Below, piece after piece: positions 1 to 7,500 of a DNA stretch of 20,530 nt. This DNA is from CAZLPW01 sp964561495 (GTDB taxonomy: Bacteria; Fidelibacterota; Marinisomatia; Marinisomatales; UBA1611). A program made the position numbers and the translations under genes. The stretch spans positions 1 to 20,530 of the forward strand of contig CAZLPW010000034.1 in NCBI GenBank assembly GCA_964561495.1, given 5' to 3'. Each line of letters opens with the position of its first letter. Position 1 is the first letter of the stretch. The notes below the pieces were generated by a model. That model saw only the letters and a program-made list of their open reading frames with translations. It was not told the DNA's origin and did not search any database.

Positions 1-1
1 G

Positions 2-52
2 GCTGTATTGGGTGGTGCGCTGGCTTATAAGAAACTAAGAAATAAAAAATAG
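2..52 (+). CDS. C-terminal tail of a truncated forward gene
   Basis: Frame 2 is open from the window edge and encodes 16 residues before a TAG stop at 50-52. The residues are a small hydrophobic stretch (AVLGGALAY) followed by a very basic end (KKLRNKK), which resembles the last membrane helix of an inner-membrane protein with a positive cytoplasmic tail. A nearly perfect palindrome follows two bases after the stop and supports this being a genuine gene end. The family cannot be told from so little sequence; other frames stop within the first 30 bases. Confidence 0.4.
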   Translation, partial: AVLGGALAYKKLRNKK

Positions 53-53
53 A

Positions 54-72
54 ATCTTAGCTTAGCTAAGAT
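54..72 (+). terminator. Palindrome after the first gene end, weak terminator
   Basis: Nine-base arms ATCTTAGCT (54-62) and AGCTAAGAT (64-72) are perfectly complementary around a single base. It starts two bases after the stop at 52 and is followed by CAGAATTTTATCC, only a weak U tract. A role as the 3' end hairpin of the upstream gene is likely from position; a strong intrinsic terminator it is not. Confidence 0.35.
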
Positions 73-399
73 CAGAATTTTATCCCTGTTTTAGTATTAA
101 ATAACGGAGTTCTATTCTTCATAACTATTTTTAAAGTTTATTAGATATTTCAATAGCTTAATCAATTTATATTTTTGAAGCTAGTTCTTAAGTGTATTCC
201 CTTAAATATATCTAAATAATTATTGGCATATTAAATACTACTTGGTACTTATGTGTCCACTAGTTTGACAGATACACAGCCACATATCATCTAAAATTAT
301 TATAAATAAAGAGGGAACTCCTTTTTTATAATCATAAGCTATCTGATTTCCAGTCAAATAATTTGGATATTTTCTATTAATATATATTGGAAAACCTGT

Positions 400-435
400 A
401 AAAAAAAACCTCAAAAAATGAAATATTTTATGAGG
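400..435 (-). terminator. Rho-independent terminator of the lipoprotein gene
   Basis: Read on the minus strand, arms CCTCA (435-431) and TGAGG (413-409) form a stem that extends through an A/A mismatch into four further A-T pairs, and is followed by nine U residues (408-400). It lies 65 bases after the stop codon of the 975-residue lipoprotein gene, the expected place for its terminator. Confidence 0.65.
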
Positions 436-446
436 TTATAAATTCG

Positions 447-480
447 GGGAGGGAGTCTAACGACTCCCTCCCTTTTTTTT
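447..480 (+). terminator. Strong plus-strand intrinsic terminator
   Basis: Arms GGGAGGGAGTC (447-457) and GACTCCCTCCC (462-472) are perfectly complementary, 11 pairs, with the tetraloop TAAC, followed by eight T residues (473-480). It is a textbook terminator for transcription coming from the left. The same hairpin occurs in the lipoprotein mRNA but there lacks a following U tract. The nearest plus-strand gene ends almost 400 bases upstream, so it either blocks read-through or antisense transcription, or ends an unannotated short transcript. Confidence 0.75.
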
Positions 481-499
481 CCCTAAGAGGTAGAGTAAA

Positions 500-3427
500 C
501 TACTTCATTAGGAGCATTTTGCCTGTGAGAACTCGAGCATCAGAGACAACTTTATAAAGATAAAGGCCTGATGGAACCCTCTGCCCATGCCTGTTTAAGG
601 CATTCCACTGTAGTGAATGTCTACCTGGATTCAATTGACCATTCTGTAGAGTAATGACTTCATTACCCAGAATATTGAATACGGTAACGCTCACATTGGA
701 AGTGTAGTCAAGATCAAACCGTAGTGTTGTCACAGGATTAAATGGGTTAGGGTAGTTCCCTAACAAGGCAAATTTTGTAGGTGCTATGATTTCTTCATCC
801 TCAGTTGAGAGAGTTGAGACAGTCATGCTAACATTATCAAAGTATGCGTCACCTGCATCGACATCAGTCCCTTGCCATAGCTCACAGCCAGCATTTACAT
901 TTATAGAGCCCTCAGGAACCATACCTGAGACCATCATATGGTGCCACACGTCCATCGTAGAAGAGGCATCTACTACGTCAGATGTGTACTTAGCCAATTG
1001 CTGCCAACCACCATCAAAGAATTCAATAAAGAGATAGCTATTATTGTTTCCTGTTATAGGATTGCTAGAATGTGCCATCAGATGACCTTCCATATGCATA
1101 TAGTTACCAGGCTGTAGATTGAGACCTTCAACAGAGAAGGTTTGATAGACTGGCGTCCATTGTGGGTTAGCATCAGAATCATCTGTTCTTGGAGATATCT
1201 TGAGGCTGTGCATTCCATCAGCGGCAACTACGTCTGTAACTTCCCAATTTTCAAGCTCTGGTGGCCAGCTTCCCCAGCCTGCGGGGCCTTCTTCAAAACC
1301 ACCATTTGCTAGGTAACCACCTGGATGAGCCCATGGGTTATCAGGGTTGTTGTCACCAAAAACAGTTTCCATCATCACAGTACCACTCGCGTCAGTGTTC
1401 ATGTAGAATGTCTTATCCGCACCAAAACCAGCTTCATTGTCCATTGCACCATTTGGTCCAGTCTCGTTCTCAATACCTGGGTAGTAGGCACCGAGTTTGT
1501 AGGTAAATACATTCCCGTGACCTGCAGGAAGTGTTAACGTACCAGCGTAAACACCATTACCATCGGGGTCTGTGAGTCTAGGTACGTCAGGTGAAACAGA
1601 TGTTGCACATGTGGCACCCATACAGTCTCCCCATGTACACCAGCAGTTAAGAAAAGATCCATTTACGATGATTGTATCAGGAGCCTGAGCAAATGGCTGT
1701 CCTGTATTAAAATTCATCGTATTCATATTCCAAGTGGCATGGATCTGAACTGTAACATCATTCGCTAACTCACCGAGCGGCAGAATAACTGGAGTTGCAG
1801 CATCGAGTACCATATCCTCTCCAGTAAACTCAAATACGCGGTTTGCTGCTGTCTCCCAGCCGTTATTATTAAAGTTTGCATCTGGATTAGCTTTAAACTT
1901 CCACTCATTCATTGTACCTGGTTGAAGAAAAACTTCTTTTGTTAATGTAAACAAGTTTGGATCCTGTAGGTCTTCTACGAATACATCGCCACCAGCCCAA
2001 CCGTTTACTCCTCCGCGAAGTTCCATAGTATGAACAGTGTTGTCCCATCCTTGGCCGAGCAGTGTGCTCATATCAGCCTGGAATGTTATATTTGCAGTTA
2101 CAGGAGCATCTCCACAGCCATAGCAAGAGCTAAAACAAACAGGAGAGAGCATCACATCGTCATTGCCTACTATTATTGATCGATCGCCCCAGTTGGTACT
2201 ATCACCACAACCTTCCAGTGTTAAGTTTGCACCATCTTCGTAGCCCGTTGCATCATCAGCACCATTATTAAATTTGTAGTAAACGGTAGCGCTGGTATCT
2301 TCAGGAACAACAACTTTAACCTCAAAAATATTAGGGTTTTCCATTGGGCCATGGTGCCTGGGGTGCATTTCAACATAATTACCGCCGCCGTGCCACTGAC
2401 CACCTCCAAGATAGATACCGTTGTCCGCAACAGGTGTCTCTGACATATCTACCTGAAAATGGATATATGACTCATCACAGCCAATACACTCACTCCAACA
2501 TACAGGATCTAGAGTTACGTCAGCTAGAGGTCTGTGCAAAAAACGATCACTCTGGAAACCGCCAGCTCCGCCACAAACTGGATCAGAGACTGTTTCATCA
2601 TTGCCCCAAGAGTTTCCATTTATAAATTTATAAAATAAGATTGAGCTTGAATCGCCTGTCATATCAATAGTTACAGAATAGATGCCGTCTCCATCATCAT
2701 CAGATAAAGGAGTTCCAGCTGGATCCCAGCCTTGGAAACTGCCAGCAACGTGAACCCCCGCATCAGAGACAGTCTGTTCACTCATGTCTAACTGCAGAGT
2801 AACACTTACTGGTGTAGCTGGATCAAAAATAGTAGTTGTAGCGTGGTCCCAATCAGCTTTTGACTCATCTGTGTGATCATTGTTGTTAGTGTGAGTTGTG
2901 TAATAGTAAAGATCATAGGTAGCCAGCGTGTTGTCTACAGTATAGTGGACCATTACATGAAAGCTATCAGGGTCAGCCTCAGTAGAGGTAGATGTGGTAT
3001 CTTGATCACTCAAATACATCTGCCAGTGCATCCCAGCTGGAGATGGGTAATCTTGCTCAAGTGAGTCTTGCCATCCTTCCATGATTCCGCCTTCTTCATC
3101 CTCATCAACTGCGTTACCAAGATAGCTAAAAATACCATCACCGTATTCTGGGGACATGTACTTAATACTGTCAATAGTCCAAGCCTCTGGCTTCATGACA
3201 GCGAATAACATTCCTCTATCATCATCAGTCCCGATATCAGGATGTTTTCTAAATTCAACCATCACGTCAGAGTGAAAACTCGTACCTTTTACGACATGCT
3301 GTGGTTGATGGACAACATCAACTTCTAAACACCCAGCTAGAATCATAACGACTCCAGAGAGTAGCACGATAAATTTATTTTTTAATTTCTGATCAGAAAA
3401 TAGATCAAGCTTATAACGGTTTAGCAT
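500..3427 (-). CDS. Surface lipoprotein with tandem glucan-binding-like modules and C-terminal sorting domain (SusE/SusF-like)
   Basis: The 975-residue product starts with a lipoprotein signal: basic N-region, hydrophobic core and lipobox LAGC with the acylated Cys at 33. The ATG is preceded by GGAG seven bases upstream. Residues 34-205 form an N-terminal domain I do not recognise. Four modules follow, starting near 209, 322, 447 and 560, each opening with a pattern like VTLQLDMSE or ITFQADMS and containing G-x-x-x-GW or similar aromatic turns (GSFQGW, GGVNGW); they resemble the Ig-like carbohydrate-binding folds of CBM20/CBM48 and SusE/SusF. Modules 1 and 2 end in matching Cys linkers (PVCWSECIGC, PVCFSSCYGC). 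Residues about 703-870 look like a CBM4/9-type jelly roll (NGGFEEG). Residues 886-975 are a type IX secretion-like sorting domain (GNYPNPFNP). Role inferred: binding of starch, glycogen or maltodextrin at the cell surface. A candidate operator lies 39 bases before the start region. The binding specificity is inference from fold style and neighbours; no catalytic domain is visible. Confidence 0.8.
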   Translation of the reverse strand: MLNRYKLDLFSDQKLKNKFIVLLSGVVMILAGCLEVDVVHQPQHVVKGTSFHSDVMVEFRKHPDIGTDDDRGMLFAVMKPEAWTIDSIKYMSPEYGDGIFSYLGNAVDEDEEGGIMEGWQDSLEQDYPSPAGMHWQMYLSDQDTTSTSTEADPDSFHVMVHYTVDNTLATYDLYYYTTHTNNNDHTDESKADWDHATTTIFDPATPVSVTLQLDMSEQTVSDAGVHVAGSFQGWDPAGTPLSDDDGDGIYSVTIDMTGDSSSILFYKFINGNSWGNDETVSDPVCGGAGGFQSDRFLHRPLADVTLDPVCWSECIGCDESYIHFQVDMSETPVADNGIYLGGGQWHGGGNYVEMHPRHHGPMENPNIFEVKVVVPEDTSATVYYKFNNGADDATGYEDGANLTLEGCGDSTNWGDRSIIVGNDDVMLSPVCFSSCYGCGDAPVTANITFQADMSTLLGQGWDNTVHTMELRGGVNGWAGGDVFVEDLQDPNLFTLTKEVFLQPGTMNEWKFKANPDANFNNNGWETAANRVFEFTGEDMVLDAATPVILPLGELANDVTVQIHATWNMNTMNFNTGQPFAQAPDTIIVNGSFLNCWCTWGDCMGATCATSVSPDVPRLTDPDGNGVYAGTLTLPAGHGNVFTYKLGAYYPGIENETGPNGAMDNEAGFGADKTFYMNTDASGTVMMETVFGDNNPDNPWAHPGGYLANGGFEEGPAGWGSWPPELENWEVTDVVAADGMHSLKISPRTDDSDANPQWTPVYQTFSVEGLNLQPGNYMHMEGHLMAHSSNPITGNNNSYLFIEFFDGGWQQLAKYTSDVVDASSTMDVWHHMMVSGMVPEGSINVNAGCELWQGTDVDAGDAYFDNVSMTVSTLSTEDEEIIAPTKFALLGNYPNPFNPVTTLRFDLDYTSNVSVTVFNILGNEVITLQNGQLNPGRHSLQWNALNRHGQRVPSGLYLYKVVSDARVLTGKMLLMK

Positions 3428-3585
3428 TATTTAACTCCATTTATTTATTAAAAACACACTCATTATTAGTATCTCTTTTAAGAGTTACTAATAGATTCTG
3501 CCGTAGGGGCAGACCACTAATTTAAGAAAATTGAAATTAATTTCAACAATTAATAAATATTAATTTTTTTTAACTAAACCGTAGT
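3428..3585 (-). promoter_or_regulatory. Leader and promoter region of the lipoprotein gene
   Basis: This 158-base gap separates the PorV-like gene stop from the lipoprotein start. It holds three separate symmetrical elements: the candidate operator within 3465-3492, a small GC-rich hairpin with arms TCTGCC (3497-3502) and GGCAGA (3508-3513), and the perfect palindrome TTGAAATTAATTTCAA (3531-3546). An AT-only hairpin (3548-3554 with 3559-3565) comes next to the PorV-like stop. None is followed by a U tract on the minus strand, so I see no clear terminator between the two genes. No confident -35/-10 pair is visible. A separate promoter for the lipoprotein gene is inferred from the gap and the operator. 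Confidence 0.45.
3469..3488. promoter_or_regulatory. Candidate operator, copy A (lipoprotein gene)
   Basis: On the plus strand the arms are GTATCTC (3469-3475) and GAGTTAC (3482-3488) with six bases between. Symmetry extends outward to ATTA (3465-3468) and TAAT (3489-3492), making a 28-base inverted repeat with one mismatched pair inside. It lies about 40 bases upstream of the lipoprotein ATG. Two further copies of the same architecture sit at the receptor operon and at malQ. Confidence 0.6.
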
Positions 3586-4596
3586 TTATAGAGCAATCGT
3601 GAGGGTGATTTTTTGAGGATTTCCAAGCGGGCCCATATTCACGTAGCTGTAGTCAATTAAATAACTAATCTTTGATATATTTACTTTAACACCTAGTCCG
3701 AAAGAAAAATCTATAATACTATCTCGCTGATATAGGCGCTCGACACCTGTTCTTAGAAACAAAAAGTTTTTAAAAGAAAATTCAGAGCCTATGTTGATGC
3801 TCTCGGTGTTATCATTTGGGTGAAGCGCGTCTGCTGCAATCAACAGACTGGATTTATTTGGCAATAATTTTTGATATGCCAGACCAAAACGGAATAATAA
3901 TGGTAAATCAAACTGGTCAGTAGAAAAGTTTGCATTAATGTTGATAGGGTCCGACTCTAGGCTGGGGTCGACCTCTGTCTGGAGCAGTAGGTCTCTGCCT
4001 GACATTTGCATTTTTGTGCCGTAGTTTGAAATACTCATGCCCATTGTCAATCCAGGAATTTGAGTAAGGTAGAGGGTGCCTAGGTCTATAGCCAGGCCAG
4101 TCGCTTTAGAGTTGTAGATCTTTTCTTGTATGTATTTTGTTGATATGCCGAATGAAAAACGATCTGTAAGGTTTCTAGAAAAAGAGAGCTGCCCCATGAT
4201 TGATCCTGCCCTAAATTTTTCTCCAGTACCATCTGGGCTACGAGTTGTTGTTACATCCATTTCACCCATGTGAAGTGAGCTTACTGCAGCGCCAAGGTTT
4301 CCAAAAGGTGTTTTAAATAGAGCTCCTACAAAATCAAGATCAACATCCAGTATCCAATCTTGATGATCTAGGAGTATTTCATTTTTTGTAGCCCTAGAAA
4401 GCCCTGCTGGGTTCCAATAGAGTGCGCTAGCATCATCAGACACAGCAGAAAACGCACCGCCCATTGCAATTGCCCTAGATCCGATACCAATTTTTAAAAA
4501 TTGAGCGGCCGTGGTCCCTGTTTTGGAAACAGTTTGGGATATTAGCTGAGACTGAATCAAGAGCAATAAAAACATCAATTTATATTTTAGATTCAT
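3586..4596 (-). CDS. PorV/PorQ-family outer-membrane beta-barrel
   Basis: This 336-residue protein has a signal peptide (about 1-20, hydrophobic LMFLLLLIQ) and then the hallmark start of the PorV/PorQ (UPF0164) family: an AQFLKIGIGSRAIAMGGAF stretch followed by SDDASALYWNPAGLS. The rest is alternating hydrophobic/polar strands as in a FadL-like 14-strand barrel, ending in the hydrophobic KITLTIAL. In Bacteroidetes, PorV carries type IX secretion cargo to the attachment complex at the outer membrane; PorQ is a relative. Here the gene overlaps the upstream 1321-residue gene by four bases (ATGA, 4593-4596), so translation is probably coupled. A dedicated partner for the large proteins encoded beside it is a reasonable inference, whereas a general secretion role would be expected elsewhere in the genome. 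Family assignment is firm; exact role is not. Confidence 0.82.
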   Translation of the reverse strand: MNLKYKLMFLLLLIQSQLISQTVSKTGTTAAQFLKIGIGSRAIAMGGAFSAVSDDASALYWNPAGLSRATKNEILLDHQDWILDVDLDFVGALFKTPFGNLGAAVSSLHMGEMDVTTTRSPDGTGEKFRAGSIMGQLSFSRNLTDRFSFGISTKYIQEKIYNSKATGLAIDLGTLYLTQIPGLTMGMSISNYGTKMQMSGRDLLLQTEVDPSLESDPININANFSTDQFDLPLLFRFGLAYQKLLPNKSSLLIAADALHPNDNTESINIGSEFSFKNFLFLRTGVERLYQRDSIIDFSFGLGVKVNISKISYLIDYSYVNMGPLGNPQKITLTIAL

Positions 4597-7500
4597 TTAA
4601 TCACCGCAAACTTTCCTAAGTGAGGTTTAAAACTGAATTCAGAATCATCTAGTGATTCAACATGATAGTAGTAGATTCCATAGGCCATATCTAAGTTTTC
4701 TTTGGTCAACATATTCCACTCATATGATCCATCATCTGTTGACGTTTCATGAATTAGATTAGCTATGAGCTCCCCGGAAAGAGTGAAAATCTTTATTCTG
4801 CATTTAGGAGGAAGATGTGTGAAGTGTATTGACCTAGGGCCTCTGCCATCTGCATATGGATTTTGGCCCTCCCAACTAGCGGCAACAATGTAAGGGTTTG
4901 GCACTACTTTTATATTTTTGGAGATATAGTTTAACTCATTCTCATCATAGGACGCTCCCTTAGAAACAAATTCATAAACATCCTTACTGGAAAATGGTTT
5001 TGTTGTGTAAAGCTTTAGCGTATCGCCAATGCCAGGAGAATGCTGGAATGGGATATTATCATGCCCTGGGGTTACGTTCCATGTAACGACTGTTGTGTCA
5101 CCAATATTTTCTAAAATTATTATTCGGTCTGTATATGAAAAGTGCCCAGGAGGGCTAAATTGAACCTTAATGGCATAATCGGACCCAAAGGGCGAACCAG
5201 AAAAACCAAAGTCTGTCCAGCTACCCATTACAGTATCTATGATATTAAAATAATTAAATTGGTTTGGGTCGTAATAGAATTCGCTGTCAATAATCGAATC
5301 AAGTACAACCGAGTCAGGCAGTCCAGTTGCCTTACCAAAATAGTCCCAGGTCCGGTCAATTACTGCAATATCAATAGTGTCTGATGGATTATCTAGGTCT
5401 ATTAATTGATAATTAACCATAGAGGAGTCGATTGTAATCACCTGCCCATTCTCTCTGATTACATCAATCCTTGACGTTGGGTAAATGGCTGAATCAGAAA
5501 AAACAAGTCCATAATTTTTTGGGAAGGAGACCCCTTTTGTTGCGATTCCGCCAAAAGAAAAGGGACTAAAAGTAAATGAATAGTTTTTATCTCTATCAGG
5601 GTAAAAATTAGAAATTTCAGAATTTGGGTTTATACTTTTTTGGTTATTAATGTCCAATACCATTCCATCAAACTGTCCAATATCTCCATCAAAATTTGTG
5701 TTCCACTCAATTACGGTATCTAGATCGCTACTGTTTGTTGTATTAACAACCATGAAGTGAGTGGTAGAAGGGATCGCCTCATCTATATCAGTGATGTCAA
5801 GCTGGGGCTCTCCAGTGTCTGGGTTGTTATTATTCTCTGTTTTTTCACCATCATCAAATTCGCCATTATTTTCTGTCCCAAACGGATTGGTGTTATAGTC
5901 ATAGTCATCGTTATTAGGGTCTGGGTTTAGTAAAGGATCATAACCAGCTTCTTCAATGTTACAATATCCATCAGAGCCACAGTCGTTCCAGTTATCATTA
6001 TTCTCATCTGATGCTCCTGGATCAGCAAAATCGTTGCACCCGCCAGTGCCATCTTCAAAATAGTCTGAGCACCCATCAATACCAACGTCATGAGTATCGG
6101 CAGACCAGTCTCCATCATCATCGATACCATTCATTCTTGTATCTTTAAAAAAAATACGATAAATATTAGCATCACGGATTTTTGAAGGATCCAGACTGCG
6201 AACATCGATCGAGCCCGTTCCAACGGGAGTGGTAATTGGGTATACCTCTCTATCTTTTGGTGCTGCTACATAGCCCACTGCTGGTGCGTCTGGTACGGCA
6301 GAGATTACATTCTTTGCTGTGATTACATTTCCTCCGCGATCCATTGTTACAAACTTAGATGTTTCTGCCGGAAGGATTTCCTTTTCAATTGAGCCGTGGT
6401 CGTATGCTGTTACTGCATAAAAGTATCGGTGCCCGTTTATTACATTGGTGTCAGTCCATGAGTGAACGAGTCCATTATTCTCTCCTAAATAAAATTGAAC
6501 GCCGTCTACGTGGCCAGGGTAAAATCCCTCGAACTCATTGACCGCATCAAACTGTTTTATTGGAATATTAAATTTTTGGGTCCCAAACGCGTCTGTTATT
6601 ATTCCTGCGTCTGTAAACTTTGTATCAGTGGCTTTGTATATTTTATAGCCTTCGAAATCTTCTCCAGTTATACGATCTACAGATTCTTCGGCCTTGTCGT
6701 CCCAGTAGAGAGTAATAAATCCATCTCCAGCATATGACCACACGCTTGGCAGATCTGGTGCTTTGGCAAAGTTGTAGTTCTGGTTGTAAATAGTTTGTAC
6801 TGTTTGTTTATTTCTCACAAGGTCTGGGAGATTGTCTCCAAATAATAGTGCGATAGAAAAGCGCTCAGTTTGATTTGTTTTGAGGGGAAAATAACCCGCG
6901 CTAAACAAAAAGTCTGCATCTGTGTTTGAGATAGAATTATTAAAATAGCCAGGCAGCATTTCTTCCCAAAGCCTGGGGTCATCATCCATTTGCGGGCCTA
7001 CCCCAAAATTAAAATAATAAAAGCTAGAGAGACCTATTTGATCTGATTCATCTACATCTGTTTTATCTATATTAGGCTCTCCAGGCAATTCAGTCCCTAA
7101 TCCAGACGTAGGCAATCCATCACCCTCGCCAAGGTCGCCGCTTCCAGGCATCCCGTCAATGCCTACATCATCAGTGGCAATATTCCAGTCACCATCATTA
7201 TCTATTCCATCCTCCCGACTCTCATCAATAAGAAGGTTTGTAATTCCAATACCACTGAAATAATCAATATATTTTAAACCCTCTCCTGATAGCGCATCAA
7301 AGTAGAGGTATGTATCCTGGAACACACCAGGAGCAAACTCTATTGAGGCTCCATTATTTTCATCAATCAGTCCGTTTAGGTTGTCATCAATAAGATTTCT
7401 AGGTATTTCATCAAGAGATTGGTTTGGCTGGAAAGTGTAGCTCTTATCAGAAATTTCAATGGTAATGCCATCCTCGGGCATTGGAATCAAGTTTCTTTCG

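Larger units (their letters stand above)
53..499. other. Gene-free stretch with opposed terminators
   Basis: I see no ORF with a ribosome binding site here on either strand and no tRNA-like fold. The region is strongly AT-rich except for the hairpin at 447-472. A perfect TTGACA (265-270) lies on the plus strand, but the hexamer 17 bases further on (CATCTA) is a poor -10; TATCAT at 285-290 is better but too close. Together with the strong plus-strand terminator at 447-480 this would frame a transcript of about 180 nt without a coding region. That is a possibility, not a call. The right end contains the 3' untranslated region of the lipoprotein gene that reads from the right. Confidence 0.4.

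Noticed and set aside
445..475. GAGTCTAACGACTC inside the terminator as a fourth operator copy
   Set aside because: The arms are in inverted order (GAGT first, ACTC second) and are part of a perfect terminator stem.
786..3064. Several plus-strand ORFs of 60-93 codons opposite the lipoprotein gene
   Set aside because: They mirror the repetitive, Asp/Gly-rich coding of the minus-strand gene and look low in complexity without domains.
5780..6135. Repetitive DNA such as CRISPR or satellite in the Asp-rich coding region
   Set aside because: The similarity is at codon level (GAT/AAT runs) without regular spacers; it is protein-level repetition.
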